Below are positions 18,208-27,846 of a DNA stretch of 34,222 nt, piece after piece. Location: contig MTNR01000031.1 of assembly GCA_002011495.1 (NCBI GenBank), positions 1-34,222 on the forward strand, in the 5' to 3' direction. The translations under genes were made by a program, and so were the position numbers. Position 1 is the first letter of the stretch. The number at the start of each line of letters is the position of its first letter. A model generated the notes under the pieces. That model was given only the letters and a program-made list of their open reading frames with translations, had not been told where the DNA came from and did not search any database. This DNA is from Dehalococcoides sp. JdFR-56. GTDB lineage: Bacteria > Chloroflexota > Dehalococcoidia > Dehalococcoidales > RBG-16-60-22.

Positions 18208-19839
18208 ATGAAGAAGGTGGGCTCTCTCGGCGGCCAGGACTTGAGGGAGATGTTCAACGCGGCCACCAGCTGGCTGGAGAAAAGCTCAGCCGATATCGAT
18301 GCCCTCAATGTCTTTCCGGTACCTGATGGTGACACTGGGACCAATATGCTGCTCACCATGCGTTCCACCCTGGAGGAGGCCTATCGGGCCCCTGACCACA
18401 GCGCCTCGGCGGTGGCTCAGGCCATGGCCAAAGGGGCGCTGATGGGGGCGCGGGGCAATAGTGGCGTGATTTTAGCGCAGATTCTGCGCGGCCTGGCACA
18501 GGGTCTGGAGAAGAAGGAAACCTTCACCGCGGTTGACCTGGCCAATGCTCTGGAGCAATCATCCGCCATGGCCTATAAGGGAATCAGCACCCCCGTGGAG
18601 GGGACCATGCTCACCGTGATTAAGGATGTCGCCGCCGCGGTGAAGGCGCAGGTGTCCAGCGATGCCGGTGACCTGATTTCGGTCATGGAGGCGGCGGTGA
18701 AGGCCGCCGGGGAATCGGTGGCCAGAACCCCTCAGCTTCTTCAGGTGCTGCGGGAGGCCGGGGTGGTCGATGCTGGGGGGCAGGGTCTCTACGTCATTCT
18801 GGATGGTGCCCTGCGCTATCTCCGTGGGGAGATGGAGCAGATGCGGTTCCGTAAGCCCCAGATAATCGTCACCGACATGCACGCCACCAAATTGCCGCAG
18901 ATGATCGCCGCTGATGAAGTGCCCTACGGCTACTGCACCGAGTTCCTGCTCAAAGGTGAGAAGCTCAACACCGATAAGATCAGGAGCAAGCTGGAGAAGA
19001 AGGGGGAGTCACTCATCGTGGTCGGTGATGACTGCGCGGTCAGGATCCACATTCACACCCTTGACCCCGGCGAGGTCATCTCTTATGCCACTAGTTTAGG
19101 CACGCTGCATCAGGTATCCATTCGGAATATGGATGAGCAGCACCAGGATTTTCTGGAGATGCAGCGGGACCGAGTCCCGGCCATGGACACGGCCATCGTG
19201 GCGGTGGCTTCCGGGGACGGGCTCACTGATGTTTTCACTAGTCTCGGGGCGACCGCCATCGTTCCCGGCGGGCAGACGATGAACCCGAGCACCAAGGAGC
19301 TGCTTCAGGCGGTGGAGTCAGTGCCCTCAGACAAGGTTATTCTCCTGCCCAATAACAAGAACATCGTGGCCGCGGCTAATCAGGTGCAATCTCTGACCAA
19401 GAAGACCATTGAGGTGGTACCCACCACCACCATCCCCCAGGGGGTGGCCGCCATCCTGGCTTTTGATTATGAGGCTGACCTACCCACCAACGTTCAGCTC
19501 ATGCGCAAGGCGATGAGCGCGGTGAAGTCGGTTGAGATCTGCCGGGCGGTGCGCGCCACCAAGATTGGTGGGCTGGAGATCAAGAAGAAGCAGCCCATCG
19601 GCTTTCTGGATGGCGAGCTGGTGGCGGCGGGGGAGAGCTGCATTGATGTCCTAAATCAGGTGCTGGCCAAGCTGGACTTGGGCAAGGTTGAAGTGGTCAC
19701 CATCTACTACGGGGCTGATACCAAACCCGCGGAGGCAGAGGAGGTGGCAGACAGCATTCGGGAGCGGTACCCACAGCTGGAGATAGAGGTGGTTCGGGGC
19801 GGCCAGCCCCACTATAGTTACATCGTTTCCATTGAGTGA
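18208..19839 (+). CDS. DAK2 domain fatty-acid kinase-like protein (YloV/FakA family)
   Basis: 543 aa; LNVFPVPDGDTGTNMLLTM, GARGNSGVILAQILRG, VVDAGGQGL; next to rpmB and degV as in many Gram-positives and Chloroflexota. Confidence 0.93.
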   Translation: MKKVGSLGGQDLREMFNAATSWLEKSSADIDALNVFPVPDGDTGTNMLLTMRSTLEEAYRAPDHSASAVAQAMAKGALMGARGNSGVILAQILRGLAQGLEKKETFTAVDLANALEQSSAMAYKGISTPVEGTMLTVIKDVAAAVKAQVSSDAGDLISVMEAAVKAAGESVARTPQLLQVLREAGVVDAGGQGLYVILDGALRYLRGEMEQMRFRKPQIIVTDMHATKLPQMIAADEVPYGYCTEFLLKGEKLNTDKIRSKLEKKGESLIVVGDDCAVRIHIHTLDPGEVISYATSLGTLHQVSIRNMDEQHQDFLEMQRDRVPAMDTAIVAVASGDGLTDVFTSLGATAIVPGGQTMNPSTKELLQAVESVPSDKVILLPNNKNIVAAANQVQSLTKKTIEVVPTTTIPQGVAAILAFDYEADLPTNVQLMRKAMSAVKSVEICRAVRATKIGGLEIKKKQPIGFLDGELVAAGESCIDVLNQVLAKLDLGKVEVVTIYYGADTKPAEAEEVADSIRERYPQLEIEVVRGGQPHYSYIVSIE

Positions 19840-19855
19840 AAGGGAGGGCCTGGCC

Positions 19856-20701
19856 ATGGCGGTTAAAATCGTTACTGACAGCCTGTCTGACATCACCGAT
19901 GACCTGGCACAGGAGCTGGGCATCACCGTGGTGCCCCTCTATGTGCGCTTTGGTGGGGAGGTTTTCCGGGACCGGGTGGAGATAACCACCGAGCAGTTTT
20001 ACCACCGCTTGGTTCATGGCACTGACTTCCCCACGACCACGCAGCCCCCATCGGGTGATTTCCTCGAGGTCTACAAGAAACTGGCCGGGGAAACTGATGA
20101 AATCCTGGTGATCACCGTCTCCAGCAAGCTCAGCGGTACCTATGAGTCGGCGTTGCAGGCCAGGGGTATGATGGAGGGGAAATGCCGGATTGAGGTGATT
20201 GACTCGCAAACGGTGGCCATGGGGCTGGGGCTGATCGTCATCAGCACCGCCAAGGTGGCCAAGGGCGGAGCGAACCTGGACGAGCTGGCCGATTTCGCGC
20301 GCCAAGCGAAGGAGCGCTCGCACGCCATCATGTCCTTTGACACCCTCAAATACCTGGCCAAGGGAGGGCGTATCGGCAAGGCCCAGGCGCTATTGGGTGC
20401 CATGCTATCGGTGAAGCCGATACTCACGGTGAAGGACGGGGAGGTAGTTCCGCTGACCCGGGTGCGCTCCAGAGCCGCCGGGATAGATTATCTCTACAAC
20501 TTCGTCGCCGGCTTTTCCAATATTGAGGAGCTGGCGGTGGAGCATGCCACCACTCCCCAGGAGGCGGATGAGCTGGTGGAGCGCCTTGGTTCCCTTTTCC
20601 CCAAGGAGCGGATTTACCGCTCCACGGTGAGCCCAGTGCTGGGGACGCACACCGGACCTCATGTCCTCTCAGTATCCGTCCTGGAGGCGCCGACATCCTG
20701 A
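19856..20701 (+). CDS. DegV family protein (fatty-acid binding, FakB-like)
   Basis: Within ORF 19832-20701; ATG at 19856 preferred (MAVKIVTDSLSDITDDLAQELGITVVPLYVRFG). FPTTTQPPSGDFLEVYKKL, SSKLSGTYESAL, AKGGRIGKAQALLGAMLSVKPIL, GTHTGPHVLSV. Confidence 0.94.
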   Translation: MAVKIVTDSLSDITDDLAQELGITVVPLYVRFGGEVFRDRVEITTEQFYHRLVHGTDFPTTTQPPSGDFLEVYKKLAGETDEILVITVSSKLSGTYESALQARGMMEGKCRIEVIDSQTVAMGLGLIVISTAKVAKGGANLDELADFARQAKERSHAIMSFDTLKYLAKGGRIGKAQALLGAMLSVKPILTVKDGEVVPLTRVRSRAAGIDYLYNFVAGFSNIEELAVEHATTPQEADELVERLGSLFPKERIYRSTVSPVLGTHTGPHVLSVSVLEAPTS

Positions 20702-20856
20702 TGCCGCTTGGGGCTGTGACCACTATCAGCGCTAGCCTGCCATCTGAGGTGGCCCAAGAGCTCGGCATCACCGTAATTCAATTCCACCAACGCTTGCTTC
20801 GGGAAAGCGGCCTGATGATGCTGGCTTACCACTGGTGGAGCGGTGGGGATAGATAG
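20701..20856 (+). CDS. 51-aa mini-ORF resembling a DegV N-terminus (relic or leader)
   Basis: ATGA overlap with the degV stop (20699-20701). Translation MPLGAVTTISASLPSEVAQELGITVIQFHQRLLRESGLMMLAYHWWSGGDR; shares the AQELGITV core with DegV. Its end overlaps the GTG start of recG (20843). Not in the supplied ORF track. Confidence 0.5.
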   Translation: MPLGAVTTISASLPSEVAQELGITVIQFHQRLLRESGLMMLAYHWWSGGDR

Positions 20857-23335
20857 CATCCCGGAGCGGAGGGATGGCTTGTTGGTTGGTTTTGAACCTC
20901 TGCGCAAAATCCTTGAGCTGGAGCAGAAGAAGGGTTATACCGATTCCGCGGTAATCGGTGGTCTGGATAAGTTCCTGCGCAACTGGGCTGGCCAAGCGCT
21001 GGAAGCGGTGGCTAGTCCCCGGCTGCTTAAGCGTTTTCGCCAGCTGCTTGGCACTGATTACGCCTCCCTCAGCCAGCCGCAGCGCAAGGAATGGGCAGAC
21101 CGTGTGCTCAGTCTCCTAGCGGAGATGGAGAGCGGAAGTGGCGCCGAAGCTGAACCGCCGGAGAAGGTGCGCAAGTCCCTAACCAGAGTTAAGACTCCAG
21201 CGGTGGTCAGGTCACTTTCCCCGCCAGGGGCCAGCCTTGATTCCCCCGTCACCGTGGTCAAGGGTATCAGCTCGGCTCTAGCGGCCAAGTTCGCTCGGCT
21301 TGGGGTGAGGACAGTTCGGGACCTGCTCTACTTCTTCCCCCACCGCCACCTTGACTATAGCCAAGTGAAGTCCATCTCGCAGCTTGAGGAGGGGGAGGAG
21401 CAGACCATAATCGCCAATGTGTGGCAGGCTCAGGTAACTAGGCTAGGCTACCGAGAGGGCACCGAGGCGATTGTGGGGGATGAGACCGGCAACGTCAGGG
21501 TAGTCTGGTTCAATCAGCCTTATCTCGCCAAAAAGCTGCCGACCAATGCCCGGATAGTGCTCAGCGGGCGGGTGAGCTTATTTAAAGGGCGCCATGTCTT
21601 TGAGTCTCCGGAATGGGAGTTCGTTGAGGATGGGGATTTGGTTCACACCGGGCGGTTGGTGCCAGTGTATTCCCTGACCCAGGGCCTGCGCCCCCGCCAG
21701 GTGAGGAGGCTGATGAAGGAGGTGGTTGACCAGTGGGCCTGGCAGGTGGAAGACTTTTTGCCGCCAGAGTTACGAAAGCGGTGTAACCTTCTGGAGCTGC
21801 CCCAGGCCATCAGCCAAGCTCATTATCCCGAGGATGAAGCTGCCAAGGACAAGGCAAGGGTGCGTTTGGCCTTTGATGAGCTTTTCTTGCTTCAGTTAGG
21901 GGTGATGAGCCGCAAGCATGACTGGCAGGAGAGCCAGCCAGCGAGCGCCTTCACCATTGATCATGCGCTTCTAGAGAGGTTTATCACTTCTCTACCTTTC
22001 CAGCTGACCGCGGCGCAGCAGCGGGTGCTTGGGGAGATAATGGCTGATTTGGAGAAGCCCCAGCCGATGTGCCGATTGTTGCAGGGGGAGGTGGGCAGCG
22101 GCAAAACGGTAGTGGCCACCGCCGCCCTGCTCATGGCCGTGGCCAACGGCTGTCAGGGGGCGTTTATGGCGCCTACCGAGATTCTGGCCGAGCAGCATTT
22201 CAATACGGTCTGTGAGCTTCTGTCCCGGGCCGGTTATCAAGAGGAGGAAGAGCCTTATCTGCGCCGCTACGCCGGGATTTTGTCCCGCCCGCTCACCGTG
22301 GCGCTGCTCATCGGGGAGATAAACCAGGCCCGCAAGCAGGAGCTTCAGCAGCGCATTCTGGAGGGGGACATAGATATCGTCATCGGCACGCACGCCCTGA
22401 TTCAAAAGGGGGTGGAGTTCCGCCACATGGGGCTGGCGGTGGTGGACGAGCAGCACCGCTTTGGGGTCGCCCAGCGCTCGGCGCTGCGGCAGAAGGGATT
22501 TAAGCCGCACATGCTGGTGATGACGGCCACACCCATCCCCCGCACCCTGGCCCTCACTCTTTATGGTGACCTGGACCTATCAGTCATTGATGAGCTGCCT
22601 CCGGGGAGGCAGGTGGTGAAGACCAAGTGGCTCAAACCCTGGCAGCGGGAGAGCGCCTACGCCTTCCTGCGTAAGCAGGTGGCCAGCGGCCGCCAGGCTT
22701 TCATCATCTGCCCTCTGATTGAGGAATCGGAGGCGGTCAATGCCCAGGCGGCGGTGGTGGAATATGAGCGCCTCTCTCAAGAGGTCTTCCCCGATTTGAG
22801 ATTGGGCTTACTCCACGGGCGGCTCTCAGGAGAGGAAAAGGACAAGGTGATGCAGCGCTTTCGCTCTGGGGAGCTGGACATTCTGGTCTCCACGCCGGTG
22901 GTTGAGGTGGGCATTGATGTGCCCAACGCCACGGTGATGCTCATTGAGAGTGCCGACCGCTTTGGTCTTTCCCAGCTGCACCAGTTCCGTGGCCGGGTGG
23001 GGCGGGGCCAGGAGCAGAGCTACTGCATGCTGCTCGCCGAGAACCCATCTCAGGTGGGTAGAGAGAGGCTTGACATCATAGAGAATGTTCAGGACGGTTT
23101 CATTCTGGCGGAGGAGGACCTGAAGCTACGGGGTCCTGGGGAGTTCTTCGGCACCCGGCAGAGTGGGCTACCTGACCTGCGCATGGCCAAGCTCTCCGAT
23201 ATCCCCTTGCTTGAGCTTGCCCGCAGTGAGGCCATCAAGCTCTTTCAGACCGACCCGGGGTTAAGCTCTCCGCAACACCGTCTCCTGGCCAGGGAGCTGG
23301 CCCGGGTCTGGCCCGAGGCCGGGGAATGGAGTTAA
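20843..23335 (+). CDS. recG: ATP-dependent DNA helicase RecG
   Basis: 830 aa; VKGISSALAAKFARLGVRTVRDLLYFFPHRHLDYS wedge domain, LLQGEVGSGKTVVA, VDEQHRFGVAQR, MTATPIPRTLALTLYGD, QFRGRVGRG. Confidence 0.96.
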   Translation: MGIDSIPERRDGLLVGFEPLRKILELEQKKGYTDSAVIGGLDKFLRNWAGQALEAVASPRLLKRFRQLLGTDYASLSQPQRKEWADRVLSLLAEMESGSGAEAEPPEKVRKSLTRVKTPAVVRSLSPPGASLDSPVTVVKGISSALAAKFARLGVRTVRDLLYFFPHRHLDYSQVKSISQLEEGEEQTIIANVWQAQVTRLGYREGTEAIVGDETGNVRVVWFNQPYLAKKLPTNARIVLSGRVSLFKGRHVFESPEWEFVEDGDLVHTGRLVPVYSLTQGLRPRQVRRLMKEVVDQWAWQVEDFLPPELRKRCNLLELPQAISQAHYPEDEAAKDKARVRLAFDELFLLQLGVMSRKHDWQESQPASAFTIDHALLERFITSLPFQLTAAQQRVLGEIMADLEKPQPMCRLLQGEVGSGKTVVATAALLMAVANGCQGAFMAPTEILAEQHFNTVCELLSRAGYQEEEEPYLRRYAGILSRPLTVALLIGEINQARKQELQQRILEGDIDIVIGTHALIQKGVEFRHMGLAVVDEQHRFGVAQRSALRQKGFKPHMLVMTATPIPRTLALTLYGDLDLSVIDELPPGRQVVKTKWLKPWQRESAYAFLRKQVASGRQAFIICPLIEESEAVNAQAAVVEYERLSQEVFPDLRLGLLHGRLSGEEKDKVMQRFRSGELDILVSTPVVEVGIDVPNATVMLIESADRFGLSQLHQFRGRVGRGQEQSYCMLLAENPSQVGRERLDIIENVQDGFILAEEDLKLRGPGEFFGTRQSGLPDLRMAKLSDIPLLELARSEAIKLFQTDPGLSSPQHRLLARELARVWPEAGEWS

Positions 23336-24450
23336 TCGGCCCGGTATCTCTTCACCACTGCTTGGTCAAGTTCCACGCCCAGCCCGGGCTTGTCCCATAG
23401 GTCAATGTAGCCATCTTTATTGATTTTTACTGGCTCCGTGAGCAGGTCCTCTCTCAAGGGGTTGTAGTTTCGGTCAAATTCCTGAAACAGGCTGTTGGGT
23501 ATTGAGGCGCTGAAGTGCAGATTGGCCACCAGGGCAATTGCCGAAGAGAAGGAATGGGGGACACAGATGATGTTCCAGGCGCTGGCCATGGCCGCGATCT
23601 TCTTGGCCTCGGTGATGCCCCCGCACCAGGTAACGTCAGGTTGGGCGATGTCAACCGCTCTACTCAGGAAGAGGTCTCGGAAGCCGTAGCGGGTAAATTC
23701 GTTCTCCCCGGCGGCCACCGGGGTATCAATGGCAGCGGCCACCGCGGCACTGCCTTCAATATCCTCCGCCGGCACCGGCTCTTCAAACCAGAAAATGTTG
23801 TACTCCTCCATCCTGCGGGCGATTTTTATCGCCTGGTAGGCGGTATAGGCATTATTCCCGTCCACGAGCAGGTCAACGTTATCTCCGATCGCCTCCCTCA
23901 CCGCCCTGACTCTGGCGACATCTTCAGATTGGCCGAGCCGCCCGATTTTCATCTTCACCGCGGTAAATCCTTCCTTGACATAGGAGGCCATCTCCTCGGC
24001 CAGTTCTTTTATCCCTTTGCCCTCAGCGTAGAATCCGGCGCTGGCGTAGGCTCGAATCCGCTCATGGCAGCCTCCCAGGAGCTGGTAAAGCGGCATGCCG
24101 GCGGCTTTGGCTTTGATATCCCAGAGAGCAATGTCAATACCACTCATGCTGGCGATGATGGCGCCTTTGCGCCCGTGCTTTATTGAGCGCTGATACATCT
24201 TCTCCCAGAGCCTCTCGATATTGAGCGGGTCCTCGCCGATGAGGTATTCCTGCAGTTCCTTCTCAATGATTATTTTAGTTATCATTGGTGGCCCACCAAA
24301 GTAGGCCGCCTCACCGAGTCCGGAGAGCCCTTCATCGGTGTCCACTCTCACCAGAACCGCGCTACGATGGGGGAGGGTGTAAGTAGCGTCCATAATCGGC
24401 TTCTCCAGGGGGCAGGTGAGAACCATGGCTTCGACTCTAGTGATTTTCAC
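23332..24450 (-). CDS. Enolase-superfamily mandelate racemase/muconate lactonizing enzyme (MR subgroup)
   Basis: 372 aa; AVKMKIG (KxK), LLVDGNNAY, FWFEEPV, AGENE, IAQPDVTWCGG...VPHSFSS (Asp-His dyad). Confidence 0.92.
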   Translation of the reverse strand: MKITRVEAMVLTCPLEKPIMDATYTLPHRSAVLVRVDTDEGLSGLGEAAYFGGPPMITKIIIEKELQEYLIGEDPLNIERLWEKMYQRSIKHGRKGAIIASMSGIDIALWDIKAKAAGMPLYQLLGGCHERIRAYASAGFYAEGKGIKELAEEMASYVKEGFTAVKMKIGRLGQSEDVARVRAVREAIGDNVDLLVDGNNAYTAYQAIKIARRMEEYNIFWFEEPVPAEDIEGSAAVAAAIDTPVAAGENEFTRYGFRDLFLSRAVDIAQPDVTWCGGITEAKKIAAMASAWNIICVPHSFSSAIALVANLHFSASIPNSLFQEFDRNYNPLREDLLTEPVKINKDGYIDLWDKPGLGVELDQAVVKRYRAD

Positions 24451-24581
24451 TGGCTTTGCCTCCTCTTGGCTGATAAAGCTATAAGCCCTTTCGGGCTGCC
24501 CCTATTATAATACATTACGAACCACGGGAGAACCTCGGGCTCTTTACAGCCCTTGATTTTTGGGCTAAAATAATATCCTGA

Positions 24582-24656
24582 GCGGGTGTAACTCAGCGGT
24601 AGAGTGCTTGCTTCCCAAGCAAGACGTCGTGGGTTCGAATCCCATCACCCGCTCCA
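24582..24656 (+). tRNA. tRNA-Gly (anticodon CCC), CCA encoded
   Basis: Cloverleaf: acceptor GCGGGTG/CACCCGC, D-arm, anticodon stem CTTGC/GCAAG with loop TTCCCAA, T-arm GTGGG TTCGAAT CCCAT, then TCCA. Confidence 0.96.
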
Positions 24657-24711
24657 TTAGTTTCGGAGTCTACCTCAATGCATCCATCGGCTAATTGAAC
24701 TTAATAAATTA

Positions 24712-24745
24712 TAAAGGGTCGGAGAAAATCCGACCCTTTATTTTT
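24712..24745. terminator. Strong terminator hairpin between tRNA-Gly and the convergent Gcl-like gene
   Basis: TAAAGGGTCGGA (24712-24723) GAAAA TCCGACCCTTTA (24729-24740), then TTTTT. Confidence 0.85.
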
Positions 24746-24772
24746 ATGGGGCCACAATCCGGGCGATGGTTC

Positions 24773-26485
24773 TTAAGCTTTTGTTGTAGCCGTCTCCAGC
24801 ATGGGCAGCGGTTCGTACTCTACCACTTTATCCAGGGCCACCCCCATGGAAGCATCGGTTTCTCTTTCCACGATAATCTCAACAATCGAGGGCCAGTTTG
24901 CTTCCAAGGCTCTGCGCAGGGCTGGCTTTATCTCCTCTGGTTCCTCCACCCGCTGACCATAGGCGCCGTAAGCCTCGGCAAACTTGACAAAGTCCACCAT
25001 GGTTCCGTCATACCAGGTGGTGACCTCAAAATTCATGTCATAGATGTATTTCTCCTGCTGGCGAATGAGGCTGAGATAACCATTGTTGATGATGATAACT
25101 ATGATGGGCACCCGGTACATTACCGCCATGGCCATTTCTTCACCGCAGAAGCCCAGACCGTAGTCGCCAACAATGTCAACCACCGTTTTCTCCGGTCGGG
25201 CAATCTTGGCACCGATGGCGGCGGGCAGGTCCCAGCCGAGGGGGCCAGCCCCGCCGGGCAGAAGATAGTGGCGGGGCTTGAATATCCTCTGAAATTGTGA
25301 TGACCAGATTTGATTTAGACCAATGCAGGTGGTGAACACCGTGTCTTCATCAAAGAACTCATTTATCTCTTTGAATACCCGCTGCGGCTTGATGGGAATC
25401 TGGTCAAAATCCAGCCGGCGCTGATACTGGAGGCGCTTCTCAGGTATGGCGGCGACGCGCTCATCAGGCTGCCGCGGCGGGGTCATCTCTCTGGCCATCG
25501 CCAGGAGCGCCCGCAGGGCGAGTTTGGCATCAGCGACAATGCCCAGGTCAGTGGGGATGATGCGGCCGATTTGCGTGGGCTCAATATCAATATGAATGAA
25601 CTTTCTGCCCTTGGTGTAGACGTCCAGGGCGCCGGTATGCCGGTCGGAAAACCGGCAGCCAACGCCCAAAACCAAATCTGATTCCAGGAAGAATTTATTG
25701 CCGTAGGGAGTATTGCAGGAGGTGCCCACCTGGCCAGCATATAGCGGGTGGTCCACGGCAATGCCACCCTTGCCCATCAGCGTGGTCACCACGGGCAAGG
25801 CTAAATACTCTGCCAGCTCAATGAACTCATCACAGGCGTCGGCAATTATCACCCCTCCTCCCAGGAGCATGAGCGGCCTTTCCGCTTCTAGTAGCATTTC
25901 CAGGGCCCTTTTGATTTTGCGGTTATCCGGCGCTGGTTTGGCCACCTCCAGGGGCGCGTCAGTATCAGGGTCGTACTCGATCTCACGCTTCTGGACATCA
26001 AGGGGGAGGTCGATGAGCACCGGGCCTGGGCGCCCCTCCCTGGCGATGCGGAAAGCCTCCCTGGTGATGGCGGGAAGCTGGCTTGCCTCCTTGACACAAT
26101 AGCTTTTCTTGGTTATTGGCTTGACAATCTCGGCGATATCTACCGCCTGGAAAGCTTCCTTACCTAACTGAGCGGTCACATTCTGCCCGGTGATGGCAAT
26201 TATGGGGATGGAGTCCACCTGGGCGGCATAAAGTCCGGTTACCATGTTTGTCCCGGCCGGGCCTGAAGTTCCCACACAGACACTCACTTTGCCGCTGGCT
26301 CTGGCATAGCCATCCGCAGCATGGGAGGCGCCTTCCTCGTGACGGGCAAGGTGATGCTTTATCTTTGACTTTCTCAAAGCGCTGTAGAAGGGTAGTATCG
26401 CCGCTCCTGGGATGCCAAAGATAACCTCCACCCCCTCATCCTCCAGTATCTTGACCATTGCTTCTGCGGCTTGCATTCTGCTCAT
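24773..26485 (-). CDS. Thiamine-diphosphate enzyme, glyoxylate carboligase-like (acetolactate synthase superfamily)
   Basis: 570 aa; FGIPGAAILPFYSALRK, RHTGALDVYTKGRKFIHIDIEPTQIGR, KPQRVFKEINEFF, GGAGPLGWDLPAAIGA, GDYGLGFCGEEMAMAV...NNGYLSLIRQ, DASMGVALDKVVEYEPL; close to the Gcl pattern throughout. Confidence 0.88.
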   Translation of the reverse strand: MSRMQAAEAMVKILEDEGVEVIFGIPGAAILPFYSALRKSKIKHHLARHEEGASHAADGYARASGKVSVCVGTSGPAGTNMVTGLYAAQVDSIPIIAITGQNVTAQLGKEAFQAVDIAEIVKPITKKSYCVKEASQLPAITREAFRIAREGRPGPVLIDLPLDVQKREIEYDPDTDAPLEVAKPAPDNRKIKRALEMLLEAERPLMLLGGGVIIADACDEFIELAEYLALPVVTTLMGKGGIAVDHPLYAGQVGTSCNTPYGNKFFLESDLVLGVGCRFSDRHTGALDVYTKGRKFIHIDIEPTQIGRIIPTDLGIVADAKLALRALLAMAREMTPPRQPDERVAAIPEKRLQYQRRLDFDQIPIKPQRVFKEINEFFDEDTVFTTCIGLNQIWSSQFQRIFKPRHYLLPGGAGPLGWDLPAAIGAKIARPEKTVVDIVGDYGLGFCGEEMAMAVMYRVPIIVIIINNGYLSLIRQQEKYIYDMNFEVTTWYDGTMVDFVKFAEAYGAYGQRVEEPEEIKPALRRALEANWPSIVEIIVERETDASMGVALDKVVEYEPLPMLETATTKA

Positions 26486-26508
26486 CTCTTGTTCTCCCGT
26501 CTTGCTGG

Positions 26509-27846
26509 TTAGATTCCGAATTTACCCGGGGCAAATATGAGATTGGGCAAAGTGGTTGCCAGCGGAGGGTAGAAGACCACGATAACCAGCCCGGTGAACT
26601 GCAGTACCAGGAAGGGCAGGGCAGACTTGATGATCTCCCACATCGTTATCTCCGGTGGAGCTACCCCTTTGAGATAAAACAGGGCGTAACCGAAAGGTGG
26701 ACTCAAGAAGGACATCTGCATATTAACATTATAAACCACCCCGAACCAGAGTAGGTCAAATCCCAGCTCTTTGACCACGGGAAGGAAGATGGGCACCGCC
26801 AGGTACATGATGCCAACCCAGTCCAGAAACATCCCCAGCACGATGAGGACAATCATTATCAGCCAGAGAGTGCCCCATTTACCCAGCTCCAGGTCGAGCA
26901 CTAGCCCAGTGACAAACCTGTCCCCGCCTATCGCTATGTAGAAGGTAACAAAGGACAGGGCGCCGAAGATGGTCCATAGGACCATGGCGGTGACCCTCAC
27001 CGTCTGGTAGCAGGAGTCCTTGAGATTTGCCCAGGTGAGCTTGCCCCTGAGCGCCGCCGCCACCACGGCGCCCATGGCACCGATGCCAGCCGCCTCGGTG
27101 ATGCTGGCTATGCCGAGGAAGATTGACCCCAGAACCACCAGCACCAGAGCGAGGGGAAAGGCGATTCTCCCCAGGTGAAACAGCTTTATCTTCCAGGTAA
27201 TCTGGGCCCTCTCCTCCTTGGAAAGACCTGGCCCCATTCTGGGGTTGAGGTAGCACCTTATCAGGATATAGGTGCAGTACAGCCCGGAGAGGACAAGTCC
27301 AGGCAGGATACCCCCGGCAAACAGCTTCCCCGCCGATTGTCCAGCGACTAGGGCGTAGAGGATGAACAATATGCTGGGCGGGATGAGGATTCCCAGGGTT
27401 CCCCCTGCCATGACCGAGCCCATGGCCAAGTTCTTATCGTATTTGTGCTCCAGCATCGCCGGGAGCGCAATGAGCCCCATGGTCACCACCGCTGCCCCGA
27501 TGATGCCCACGATGGCCGCGAGGAGCGTGCTGGCGATCACGGTGGCCACTGCCAGCCCCCCGCGCAGTGGCCCGGTCCACTCCCTGATGGTTTCATACAT
27601 GTCCTCAATGATACCAGACTTCTGGAGCATGCTCGCCAGGAAGATAAACAGGGGGATGGCGAAGAGAAGATACTGATACATCTGCTGCCAGACCCGCAGG
27701 GCAATGGTATTTAAAGCCGCCGGGTCCCACAGCAGGCTGATAAATAATACTGCCAGACTGCCGGTGGCGAAAGCGACCGGCAACCCGGCAAGTAAGAGCA
27801 CCATAAGGGAGCCGAACATAAGTAAGGTGACAAGCTCAATGCTCAT
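26509..27846 (-). CDS. TRAP transporter large permease (DctM family)
   Basis: 445 aa polytopic; LLAGLPVAFATGSLAVLF, GGTLGILIPPSILFILYALVAGQSAGKLFAGGILPGL, FLDWVGIMYLAVPIFLPVVKELGFD. Confidence 0.95.
   Translation of the reverse strand: MSIELVTLLMFGSLMVLLLAGLPVAFATGSLAVLFISLLWDPAALNTIALRVWQQMYQYLLFAIPLFIFLASMLQKSGIIEDMYETIREWTGPLRGGLAVATVIASTLLAAIVGIIGAAVVTMGLIALPAMLEHKYDKNLAMGSVMAGGTLGILIPPSILFILYALVAGQSAGKLFAGGILPGLVLSGLYCTYILIRCYLNPRMGPGLSKEERAQITWKIKLFHLGRIAFPLALVLVVLGSIFLGIASITEAAGIGAMGAVVAAALRGKLTWANLKDSCYQTVRVTAMVLWTIFGALSFVTFYIAIGGDRFVTGLVLDLELGKWGTLWLIMIVLIVLGMFLDWVGIMYLAVPIFLPVVKELGFDLLWFGVVYNVNMQMSFLSPPFGYALFYLKGVAPPEITMWEIIKSALPFLVLQFTGLVIVVFYPPLATTLPNLIFAPGKFGI

Noticed and set aside
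24695-25300. 201-aa plus-strand ORF opposite the Gcl-like gene
   Set aside because: Antisense shadow of a strongly conserved TPP enzyme; begins inside the tRNA downstream terminator region.
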